From contig CATPBC010000305.1 of assembly GCA_955652195.1 (NCBI GenBank), positions 1-10,586 of the forward strand: 10,586 nucleotides of DNA. Reading direction: 5' to 3'. Shown here piece by piece: positions 1 through 5,769 of this stretch. Positions within the stretch are counted from its first letter, which is position 1. Each line of letters opens with the position of its first letter. The stretch is from an uncultured Xanthobacteraceae bacterium (GTDB lineage Bacteria; Pseudomonadota; Alphaproteobacteria; Rhizobiales; Xanthobacteraceae). The position numbers were made by a program, and so were the translations under genes. A model generated the notes under the pieces. It saw nothing but the letters and a program-made list of their open reading frames with translations. It had not been told where the DNA came from and searched no databases.

Positions 1-95
1 AGCGTGGTGGCTGCTATTTTGATGATCCAAAAGACCAGCGTGACTTCGGGGACCTTTGGGGCCACTTTGTGCAAATAATTTGAATCGCGCGTCAT
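1..95 (-). CDS. N-terminus of a COG4705-type integral membrane protein (partial, runs off left edge)
   Basis: Reading the minus strand from an ATG at 95 gives 31 codons before the window edge, with no stop. After a polar start the peptide contains KVPEVTLVFWIIKIAATT. This resembles the opening of the uncharacterised multi-pass membrane proteins grouped as COG4705, where a K-V-P-x-V-T stretch leads straight into the first membrane helix. The helix begins at about residue 19 and continues off the window. A weak GGTGAG ribosome site lies 4 bases upstream of the ATG. An unusually AT-rich stretch at about 196-220 could hold the promoter, but no clear -35/-10 pair can be fixed. The function of the family is unknown to me. 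The call rests on about 20 recognisable residues, so the family is fairly likely but not certain. Confidence 0.68.
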   Translation of the reverse strand, partial: MTRDSNYLHKVAPKVPEVTLVFWIIKIAATT

Positions 96-326
96 ACGGC
101 TCACCGATATTCTGCCAACGGATGGGGGATTGGAGGGGACGAGAGGGGTTCTGCGGAGATATAGCCGCGAGCGAGCGCCCGTTCCACACGCGCAATGTTA
201 AATTTTAAATTTAGCTAATCTTCCAAGAGGCACGAACAACAGCCACGAAAACGCCGGAAGCGCGTGAATGCGCTGTCGGCGCTGCAGATGTGCGACAAAA
301 TGATCCTACACACCGCCTCTGCGTTA

Positions 327-352
327 GGCGGCGCATCCAAAGATGCGCCGCC
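327..352 (-). terminator. Perfect 11-bp hairpin just past the fasciclin stop codon
   Basis: Arms at 327-337 and 342-352 are exact reverse complements (GGCGGCGCATC / GATGCGCCGCC) around a CAAA loop. The hairpin starts 8 bases past the stop codon of the fasciclin gene. The strength and position fit a transcript end or an RNA 3'-protecting structure. On the minus strand it is followed by TAACGCAGAGG, so there is no U-tract and it is not a textbook intrinsic terminator. Confidence 0.55.
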
Positions 353-360
353 CGCAATGA

Positions 361-945
361 TCACTTCGGCAGCAGAACGTGATCGACAACGTGTATCACG
401 CCGTTCGACTGCTTGACGTTGGCGATGGTCACAGTGGCGATGCCGCCATTCTCGTCCATGAGCGCGATCTTATCGCCCTTCATCATGGCGACGAGCTTGC
501 CGCCGGACACGGTGGTAACGGTGTGCTTGCCGCCATCGTCCTTGATCATCTTTTTGACCGCGTCAGACAGCGCGTCGGCACTAACCACGTGGTAGGTCAG
601 TATCTTGACCAGCTTGTCCTTGTTTTCGGGCTTGAGCAGGGTCTCGACCGTGCCCTTCGGCAGTTGAGCAAAGGCTTCGTTGGTCGGCGCGAACACCGTG
701 AACGGGCCCGGCCCTTGGAGCGTGTCCACCAGACCTGCAGCTTTCACCGCGGCCACGAGTGTAGTGTGGTCCTTGGAATTGATGGCATTCTGAATAATGT
801 TCTTGCTTGGATACATCGCGGCGCCACCGACCATGACGGTTTTCTCGCCCATCGATTGGGCGAAGGCCGGCGACGCGCTGATGAAGCCGAGCGTGAGCGC
901 CGCGACGGCAGCAGTCGTGAGCGCGGCTCTTCGATTGAGACTCAT
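361..945 (-). CDS. Exported fasciclin (FAS1) domain protein
   Basis: The 194-residue product has a Sec signal peptide: RR near the start, a hydrophobic core at about residues 8-22, and likely cleavage after SPAFA at 29. One FAS1 domain follows. The H1 motif GPFTVFAPTNEAF is at about 80-92, the conserved Tyr-His at 118-119, and the H2 motif NGVIHVVDHVLLP at 181-193. FAS1 domains mediate adhesion or protein contacts at the cell surface or in the periplasm, and fasciclin proteins are known from rhizobia and from mycobacteria (MPT70/MPT83). The ATG at 945 is fixed by a strong GGAGGA ribosome site with 5-base spacing and by the signal peptide. The gene lies 88 bases downstream of an ECF sigma/anti-sigma pair on the same strand. 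It is therefore a probable target of that sigma factor, by read-through or from its own promoter. The family call is firm; the exact ligand is unknown. Confidence 0.93.
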   Translation of the reverse strand: MSLNRRAALTTAAVAALTLGFISASPAFAQSMGEKTVMVGGAAMYPSKNIIQNAINSKDHTTLVAAVKAAGLVDTLQGPGPFTVFAPTNEAFAQLPKGTVETLLKPENKDKLVKILTYHVVSADALSDAVKKMIKDDGGKHTVTTVSGGKLVAMMKGDKIALMDENGGIATVTIANVKQSNGVIHVVDHVLLPK

Positions 946-950
946 GAAAA

Positions 951-956
951 TCCTCC
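951..956 (-). promoter_or_regulatory. Strong ribosome binding site of the fasciclin gene
   Basis: The minus strand reads GGAGGA 5 bases before the ATG at 945. It is one of the best Shine-Dalgarno matches in the window and supports a highly translated product. Confidence 0.8.
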
Positions 957-996
957 AGAAGCTTGACGACGCCCATGATTGGGTTCGCGACGTCAG

Positions 997-1023
997 CTAC
1001 GGAGGCAGCAGGCTCCGGGATGC
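997..1023 (-). promoter_or_regulatory. Weak candidate ECF-type promoter for the fasciclin gene
   Basis: The minus strand carries GCATCC (1018-1023), then 15 bases, then CCGTAG (997-1002), about 50 bases upstream of the fasciclin ATG. Mycobacterial SigK promoters are described as CCATCC with a 16-17 base spacer and CCGAAT. The present sequence matches each box only partly and has a short spacer. I found no matching pair upstream of the sigma gene itself, so this is speculative. Confidence 0.2.
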
Positions 1024-1033
1024 CGGGTCTCGA

Positions 1034-1732
1034 TCACAGTTTTGTGAGCTTGCCGCTCGCGATCACCGGGCCGGTTGGCAGACCCGTTGGCGAACCACCC
1101 GGCGGCTCCACGGAAACAGCAAGCGTGGCTTGAGCCGCGACGCGCTGCATTAGGTCCGCGGGCAAATTGATGTGGATCGGACGGCCGGGCTCGATCAGTC
1201 CGAGCGAGCGCGGATGATCGCCAGGAGCAATCAGCCACAATTGCAACACGCGTTGGTTCACCTCGGTTGCGGCGGCCGGAACGACGGTCAGGCCGGCGCC
1301 TGCGGAATCGATCGCGGCGATGAATCCCGGCTGTCCCGCGGTGGACTCAAGCTTGGCAATCAGCGGGGCATTCGGAGTGGGAATGTGAACGGTATATCCC
1401 AGTGCCAAGAGGCTTGCGGCAGCGACCGCGGCTGATCCGACCGTTGCCCAGCGCCAAAACGCCAGGTTTTGCCATAGCCCGCTGCGCGCCGCCTTCTCGG
1501 TGAGCGCCGTATCGATATTCGCCCAGATTTCCGGCGGCGGATCGATCGGCTTGAGCTCCGATGCCAGCACGCCAAGGCGCTGCTCCCAATATTCCACCTC
1601 GGTGCGAAGCGCTGGCTCCCGCACCATCCGTGCTTCGAAAGCGCGGCGCTCTGCCGCGCTGAGCACACCCAGCACATATTCTCCTGCGACCAACGCAGCA
1701 TCGCTCGAACCTGTGGCCTGTTCGTCGCTCAT
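1034..1732 (-). CDS. RskA-like membrane anti-sigma factor
   Basis: The 232-residue protein has the layout of RskA-type anti-sigma factors. A cytoplasmic sigma-binding segment carries the typical GEYVLGVLSAAERRAFE at about 17-33 and a WEQRLGVLASEL block at about 49-60. One membrane helix lies at about 94-115, followed by an extracytoplasmic RskA C-terminal domain ending with the family-like PPGGSPTG...GPVIASGKL. It would hold the neighbouring sigma factor at the membrane and release it on an envelope signal, probably by regulated proteolysis (inferred from the family). No Cys/His zinc motif of the ZAS type is seen, as in RskA. The start at 1732 is preferred because its ATG overlaps the sigma stop codon (ATGA), indicating translational coupling. 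An ATG at 1744 would add only four residues. Confidence 0.9.
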   Translation of the reverse strand: MSDEQATGSSDAALVAGEYVLGVLSAAERRAFEARMVREPALRTEVEYWEQRLGVLASELKPIDPPPEIWANIDTALTEKAARSGLWQNLAFWRWATVGSAAVAAASLLALGYTVHIPTPNAPLIAKLESTAGQPGFIAAIDSAGAGLTVVPAAATEVNQRVLQLWLIAPGDHPRSLGLIEPGRPIHINLPADLMQRVAAQATLAVSVEPPGGSPTGLPTGPVIASGKLTKL

Positions 1733-2289
1733 CGTTCCAGGCATGCTCTGAGCCGCAACAAGCTTCGGCGAATCCAGCTTTTCATCGTGCCAAGAGGAAT
1801 ATTCATCTGCCGCGCCAATTCGTCATAAGCATCGCCCTCCAGAAAAGCGGAGCGGACTGCAATGGCATGACGCGGCTCCAACTCACCGAGACAATCCATC
1901 AAGCGTTGCCGCTCCTGACTGCTTTCGAGTTGAGCGAGCGCGATTGGCGCGTTGTCGCTGACCTCGGGAGCCTCATCGATGGCTTGCATCCGCTTCGCCA
2001 CTGCGCCGGAGCGAAGCCGGTCGATCGACTGGTTCCGCGCGATAGCGACGAGCCACGTTATCGGGCTGGCCCGCCCGGGATCGAACGTGCCGGCTCGCCG
2101 CCAAACCGTGATGTAAACGTCCTGCAGCACGTCCTCGGCCTCGCCTTCATCGCGTAAGATACGCATGCAGACGGCAAAAAGTTTCGCCGAAGTGTCACGA
2201 TAAAGCAGCCGCAGTGCACCGCGATCGCCGCCGGCAACGCGCCAGAGCGGCAGCCAGTTGTTTGCGGGCGGCATCTTGTTCGATCGCAA
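1729..2289 (-). CDS. ECF (group 4) RNA polymerase sigma factor, SigK-like
   Basis: The 186-residue protein shows sigma region 2 at about residues 25-92, including DEGEAEDVLQDVYITVW and the ITWLVAIARNQSIDRLR segment, and region 4 at about 125-183. Region 4 includes the helix-turn-helix YDELARQMNIPLGTMKSWIR. Regions 1 and 3 are absent, as in extracytoplasmic-function sigma factors. The partner RskA-like gene places it near the SigK group; I did not test finer subgroup placement. The start is uncertain: the longest reading begins at TTG 2289 with a weak GGA-type ribosome site, while an ATG at 2274 (five codons in) has no good site. Either keeps both domains whole. The gene overlaps the anti-sigma gene by 4 bases and probably leads the sigma/anti-sigma operon. 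Confidence 0.93.
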   Translation of the reverse strand: MRSNKMPPANNWLPLWRVAGGDRGALRLLYRDTSAKLFAVCMRILRDEGEAEDVLQDVYITVWRRAGTFDPGRASPITWLVAIARNQSIDRLRSGAVAKRMQAIDEAPEVSDNAPIALAQLESSQERQRLMDCLGELEPRHAIAVRSAFLEGDAYDELARQMNIPLGTMKSWIRRSLLRLRACLER

Positions 2290-2595
2290 CAGTGGATCCG
2301 ACTGGGACGTTCATTGCGCTGGCTTTTGTAACTTCGCCGGCGCGCCTTGGAGCGCGCATCTTTTGCCGCGTGCGGTCACCATGGCGCCAAGCGCGATCAC
2401 TGCAATGACGGGAGACATGACCAAGGCTTTGCTTTGCGGGTTACATCGCAACTCTAGGGGTATTTTCGAACTTTGTCCCAAGCGCCGCACAGCACGGCGA
2501 GGCGCCGCTTCGCAATAAAGCAAAAGGTCAGAAATCGGGTGGCGCAGGCGACCACGCATCGTTATTCGTGAAGCCAGAGGGCCACAAGTCAGCCG
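2290..2595. other. Divergent intergenic region between sigma and thioesterase genes
   Basis: These 306 bases must hold the promoters of both divergent genes. No convincing sigma-70 or ECF promoter pair could be fixed on either strand. On the minus strand a 35-codon reading frame (2418-2311) starts with MSPVIAVIALGAMVTARG, which could form one short membrane helix. It has no clear ribosome site and is not claimed as a gene. Confidence 0.5.
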
Positions 2596-3078
2596 ATGCC
2601 TTGCCACGTCGCCACCAAAATTTATGGGACCGTCAGCGCCGAACGGCAGAAGGCGATGAGCGGCTTGGAGTTCGTTCAAGGGCTCGCCGATGGGACGCTG
2701 CCTTTGAACAGGATGGCGGAAACTTTGCGCTACGACGTGAGCGAAGCGGCAAGTGGACGCGTCGTTGTCACAGCCTGGCCTGATGAAGTCCATCTGAACC
2801 CGGCTGGCACCGTGCATGGCGGTCTCGCGGCGACGATGCTCGATAGCTGCATGGGGCTGGCGATTCATACGATGCTGGACAAGGGCCTCGCTTCAACCAC
2901 TCTCGAGTTCAAAATTTCACTCCTACGGCCCATCACCCCGGAAACCGGCTTGATCAAGGCCGAGGGCATCGTTCTGAGTTGCGGCCGCCGCGTCGGAACA
3001 GCCGAAGGTCGAATTACAGATGCCGATGGCCGTTTGCTTGCTCACGGCACGACCACCTGTCTGATCTTTCAGCACTGA
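2596..3078 (+). CDS. PaaI-family hotdog-fold acyl-CoA thioesterase
   Basis: The 160-residue product has the hotdog thioesterase signature. HLNPAGTVHGGLAATMLDS at about 66-84 contains the HGG (74-76) and the acidic residue at 83 that faces the thioester in PaaI-type enzymes. The later strand block TTLEFKISLLRPI (101-113) and the closing TDADGRLLAHGTTTCLIF (141-158) are typical of the family. Such enzymes hydrolyse acyl- or aryl-CoA thioesters in the cytoplasm; the substrate here cannot be read from sequence. I keep the start at 2596 because the family segment preceding SGLEF begins before the next ATG at 2656, although the ATG at 2656 has the nearer GAAGG ribosome site. The gene stands alone, divergent from the sigma gene and convergent with the sulfur operon. 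Confidence 0.88.
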   Translation: MPCHVATKIYGTVSAERQKAMSGLEFVQGLADGTLPLNRMAETLRYDVSEAASGRVVVTAWPDEVHLNPAGTVHGGLAATMLDSCMGLAIHTMLDKGLASTTLEFKISLLRPITPETGLIKAEGIVLSCGRRVGTAEGRITDADGRLLAHGTTTCLIFQH

Positions 3079-3115
3079 ATTATCGATTGATCCGTCGCGG
3101 CGCCGACCGGTGCGT

Positions 3116-3625
3116 TCAACCGGGATCCGTGCCAGCCCGCTGCACCCGGCGACGCAGCGCCGGCACGCGGCCATCGGCGCTCGGCTGATAGACCACGCTG
3201 TAGCGGGCGGCCGCCTCGGCAAAGACGCGTGCATCCGCCGGCTTCTTCACCTCGAACGAATCGAAACCGGCGCGGATGAGGAAATGAAATTGATCGCGTA
3301 ACACATCGCCGGTGGCGCGCAGCGTGCCGCCAAACCCGTAGGTCTCGCGCAGCAGCCGCGCCTGACTATAGGCTCGCCCGTCGCGAAATTTGGGAAATTG
3401 CAGCGCGACCAGGGCGAGATGTCCAAGCCACGGCGCCAACTCGGCGATGCGGCGGTCGTTCGGCCACCAGACGGCGAGCGAACCGTCGCGACGAACCAGC
3501 GCATCGGCATTAGCGAGGAAGCGTTGTGCCGATACGATCGCCGGCACCCGGTCTGGGATCGGCCCGTCATCCTCGACATGGAGATAGCGGTCCTGCACGA
3601 TCTGGCCGTTTTCAACGAGCGGCAT
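3116..3625 (-). CDS. DUF934 protein, sulfite-reductase accessory
   Basis: The 169-residue soluble protein matches the DUF934 family by its core: ALVRRDGSLAVWWPND at about 42-57, VALQFPKFRDGRAYSQARLL at about 73-92, and the DQFHFLIRAGFDSFEV block. In proteobacteria this family is found beside assimilatory nitrite/sulfite reductase and cysH and is annotated as an oxidoreductase-like accessory of sulfite reduction; no reaction is proven to my knowledge. Its ATG lies inside the end of the reductase gene (14-base overlap) with a GGGAG ribosome site about 9 bases upstream, so the two are cotranscribed and probably coupled. The C-terminus is rich in Arg and Pro and lacks recognisable structure. No cysH follows, unlike many relatives: the next gene is the convergent thioesterase. 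Confidence 0.88.
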   Translation of the reverse strand: MPLVENGQIVQDRYLHVEDDGPIPDRVPAIVSAQRFLANADALVRRDGSLAVWWPNDRRIAELAPWLGHLALVALQFPKFRDGRAYSQARLLRETYGFGGTLRATGDVLRDQFHFLIRAGFDSFEVKKPADARVFAEAAARYSVVYQPSADGRVPALRRRVQRAGTDPG

Positions 3626-5270
3626 AGACGCGCTCCCGAAACGGCTCGACCCCGAGCCGCTTCACCGTGTCGATGAACAGTTCCTGTGGCGGCTGGCGTA
3701 ACTCGAGATAGGCCGCAGCGATATCCTCCACGACATCCGCCACCTGCGCGTAGGGCACGGCCGGGCCTATCAGCGTACCAAGCGTGGCATTCTCATCGGC
3801 CTTGCCGCCAAGCGTAATCTGATAGAACTCCTCGCCGTTTTTCTCCACACCGAGAATGCCGATATGGCCGACGTGATGATGGCCGCAGGCATTGATGCAG
3901 CCGGAAATATTGATGTGCAGGCGGCCGAGATCGCGCTGTATATCGAGGTCGCGGAAACGCTGCGTGATTTCCTGCGCGATCGGAATCGAGCGCGCATTGG
4001 CGAGGCTGCAATAATCGAGGCCCGGACAAGAAATGATGTCGGTGATCAGGTTGACATTTGTCTGCGCCAGACCGATGGCATCAAGCTCGCGCCATAGCGC
4101 CGGCAGGTCGCGCTGCGCAACGTGCGGCAGCGCCAGGTTCTGCTCGTGGCCGACGCGGATCTCACCGAACGAATAACGGTCGGCAAAGTCGGCAAGCTTA
4201 TCCATCTGCACGGCGGTGCAGTCGCCCGGTGTGCCGCCTTGCGGCTTGAGCGACAATGTTACGACGGCATAGCCGGGGACTTTGTGATTGGCGACGCAAT
4301 TGGCCATCCAGGTATCGAAGCCGCGGTCGTCGCGGCGTGCTTTCGCGAGCTGCGGCGGGCTGTCGTCGAGCTTCTCATAATCCGGATAACGGAAGCGGCT
4401 CGCGATCTCCGCCACCATCGCCGGGTCGAGGGCGAGCGCGCCGTCCTTGATGCCTTGCCATTCTGCCTCGACTTCCTTGGCGAAGGCCTCGGCGCCAAGG
4501 TCGTGCACCAGGATCTTGATACGCGCCTTCCAAATGTTGTCGCGGCGGCCGAACTGATTGTAGGTGCGCAGTACCGCCTCGACATAAGAGAGCACATCGC
4601 GCTTGGGCAGGAACGGCTTGATGGTCTGGGCGAGATAGGGCGTACGGCCCAATCCGCCGCCGACCATCACTTCGAAGCCGGTTTCACCTGCCGCATTGCG
4701 GTGCAGCCGCAGCGCCATATCGTGGATGCGCAGCGCCGCACGGTCGCGGCTCGACGCGCCGAGCGCGATCTTGAACTTGCGCGGCATGAATGAAAATTCG
4801 GGATGCAGGGTGACGTGCTGGCGAATGAGCTCGGCCCAGATGCGCGGATCCTCGATCTCATCGGGCGCGACGCCGGCCCACTGGTCGGTTGTGATGTTGC
4901 GCACGTTGTTGCCGCTCGTCTGCATGCCGTGCATGCCGACGCTGGCAAGCTCAGCCATCGCGTCGGGCAATTCGGCGAGCTTGATCCAATGGAATTGGAT
5001 GTTCTGGCGGGTTGTAAAATGGCCGTAGCCGCGGTCGTATTTGCGCGCGATCTCGGCAAGCTTGCGCAGCTGCAGCGTAGAGAGCGTGCCGTAAGGAATG
5101 GCGATGCGCAGCATATAGGCGTGCAGCTGCAGGTAGACGCCATTCATCAGCCGCAGCGGCTTGAATTCTTCTTCGGTCAATTCTCCTGAGAGCCGGCGCG
5201 CGACCTGGTCGCGGAATTCCGCGACCCGCTCGGCAAGGAGCCGGCGATCGAAAGCGTCATAAACGTACAT
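3612..5270 (-). CDS. cysI: Assimilatory nitrite/sulfite reductase, siroheme/4Fe-4S hemoprotein
   Basis: The 552-residue cytoplasmic enzyme reduces sulfite to sulfide (possibly also nitrite to ammonia) with six electrons. It has the duplicated ferredoxin-like/catalytic layout of this superfamily. GHFTTRQNIQFHW at about 83-95 and MPRKFKIAL at 162-170 mark the N-terminal substrate and siroheme region. The cluster ligands are complete: C415-x5-C421 in ISCPGLDYC and C458-x3-C462 in ISGCINACGHHH. The length is normal for the family. No flavoprotein subunit (CysJ) is nearby, so electrons probably come from ferredoxin or another donor (inference). The start MYVYDAFD at 5270 matches relatives; the ribosome site is weak. 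The gene begins 13 bases after DUF2849 and overlaps DUF934. The symbol is used by homology; sulfite versus nitrite preference cannot be decided from sequence alone. Confidence 0.94.
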   Translation of the reverse strand: MYVYDAFDRRLLAERVAEFRDQVARRLSGELTEEEFKPLRLMNGVYLQLHAYMLRIAIPYGTLSTLQLRKLAEIARKYDRGYGHFTTRQNIQFHWIKLAELPDAMAELASVGMHGMQTSGNNVRNITTDQWAGVAPDEIEDPRIWAELIRQHVTLHPEFSFMPRKFKIALGASSRDRAALRIHDMALRLHRNAAGETGFEVMVGGGLGRTPYLAQTIKPFLPKRDVLSYVEAVLRTYNQFGRRDNIWKARIKILVHDLGAEAFAKEVEAEWQGIKDGALALDPAMVAEIASRFRYPDYEKLDDSPPQLAKARRDDRGFDTWMANCVANHKVPGYAVVTLSLKPQGGTPGDCTAVQMDKLADFADRYSFGEIRVGHEQNLALPHVAQRDLPALWRELDAIGLAQTNVNLITDIISCPGLDYCSLANARSIPIAQEITQRFRDLDIQRDLGRLHINISGCINACGHHHVGHIGILGVEKNGEEFYQITLGGKADENATLGTLIGPAVPYAQVADVVEDIAAAYLELRQPPQELFIDTVKRLGVEPFRERVYAAR

Positions 5271-5283
5271 GCGATCGGCTCGC

Positions 5284-5607
5284 TCAAGAATCGAGCGGCG
5301 TGGGCAGCTCGATGGTCGGCCCGCCGAGACGGATCAATTCGCGCAAGTTCCCCGGCCGAACGTGGCCGCCGGGGAGAACACTGACCGGCGCGATGTAAGG
5401 CCCGATCGCGTTCAGGTCGTCCTCTGCCGCCGCTTCAGCCAGCGCACGCGCACTGTCTGCGTCGATTGCGACGGCCGCGGCGCCGAGTTCGGTGGTCCAG
5501 CGGCCGTCGGGGCTCCGGTAAACCACCGCACCATCATCGACGCGGTTGGCGGTGATCACGACCGGGCCGGCAATCTTGATTTTCTTTTGGTCGAGTGGAG
5601 AGGTCAT
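5284..5607 (-). CDS. DUF2849 protein, first gene of the sulfite-reductase operon
   Basis: The product is a 107-residue soluble protein. Recognisable DUF2849 features are the opening VVITANRVDDGAVVYRSPDG, then TTELGAAAVAIDA, then IGPYIAPVSVLPGGHVRPGNLRELIR. The family is small, alphaproteobacterial and functionally unassigned. It usually sits directly before nitrite/sulfite reductase, as here with a 13-base gap, so a role in the maturation or activity of the reductase is likely but unproven. The start at 5607 (MTSPLDQKK) is fixed by a GAGGAG ribosome site with 6-base spacing. The frame stays open upstream to 5739, but that extension crosses the promoter-like element and has no family resemblance. 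Confidence 0.9.
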   Translation of the reverse strand: MTSPLDQKKIKIAGPVVITANRVDDGAVVYRSPDGRWTTELGAAAVAIDADSARALAEAAAEDDLNAIGPYIAPVSVLPGGHVRPGNLRELIRLGGPTIELPTPLDS

Positions 5608-5613
5608 CAAGCA

Positions 5614-5619
5614 CTCCTC
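5614..5619 (-). promoter_or_regulatory. Ribosome binding site fixing the DUF2849 start
   Basis: The minus strand reads GAGGAG, 6 bases before the ATG at 5607. This rejects the longer upstream frame. Confidence 0.75.
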
Positions 5620-5649
5620 GTCTGGCGAGGCATTTGCGAAAAACCGCAG

Positions 5650-5666
5650 ATAGAATGATTTTCTAT
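5650..5666. promoter_or_regulatory. Palindromic operator candidate upstream of the sulfur operon
   Basis: ATAGAA at 5650-5655 and TTCTAT at 5661-5666 form an exact inverted repeat with a 5-base spacer. It stands out as AT-rich in GC-rich surroundings. It overlaps the proposed -10 box by three bases and covers the expected transcript start, the position expected for a repressor site. Sulfur or cysteine status is the likely signal, judged from the genes alone; the regulator is not in the window. Confidence 0.5.
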
Positions 5667-5691
5667 ATAGTACGCTTCGGGCGTCTGCAAA
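5664..5691 (-). promoter_or_regulatory. Sigma-70-like promoter of the DUF2849-reductase-DUF934 operon
   Basis: On the minus strand TTTGCA (5686-5691) and TATATA (5664-5669) are separated by 16 bases. Each matches four of six consensus positions. The start would be near 5657, about 50 bases before the DUF2849 ATG. Its coincidence with the palindrome raises confidence. Confidence 0.45.
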
Positions 5692-5748
5692 GAGGAGAAT
5701 ATTTCGCCAAACCGTCGATCGAGCGTGGAATAAATTCATTATCGCAGA

Positions 5749-5766
5749 GAAGCTGACTGCAGCTTC
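5749..5766 (-). terminator. 7-bp hairpin past the monooxygenase stop
   Basis: GAAGCTG (5749-5755) and CAGCTTC (5760-5766) pair exactly around an ACTG loop, 3 bases past the TAG stop at 5770-5772. No U-tract follows, so it is only a possible transcript end. Confidence 0.35.
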
Positions 5767-5769
5767 GTG

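Noticed and set aside
3..83. Plus-strand frame ending ...DLWGHFVQII at the left edge, looking like the C-terminus of a gene
   Set aside because: The opposite strand of the same bases encodes the recognisable COG4705-like N-terminus with an ATG and ribosome site, so the plus reading is a shadow.
379..966. Long plus-strand frame antisense to the fasciclin gene
   Set aside because: It is Arg/His-rich without any domain and is fully explained by codon bias of the opposing FAS1 gene.
2311..2868. 185-codon minus-strand frame across the intergenic region and thioesterase
   Set aside because: Its first half is antisense to the conserved HGG thioesterase region and shows no domain; only the last 35 codons are discussed separately.
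3107..3123. CCGGT/ACCGG hairpin between the convergent thioesterase and DUF934 genes as a bidirectional terminator
   Set aside because: The stem is only 5 bp, has no T-tract, and includes the DUF934 stop codon and coding bases; too weak to claim.
4122..4793. 223-codon plus-strand frame inside the reductase gene
   Set aside because: It is antisense to the siroheme reductase, whose catalytic motifs are intact; high GC keeps such shadow frames open.
5608..5739. N-terminal extension of DUF2849 to 5739
   Set aside because: A strong ribosome site fixes the start at 5607, and the extension covers the promoter/palindrome and has no family-like residues.
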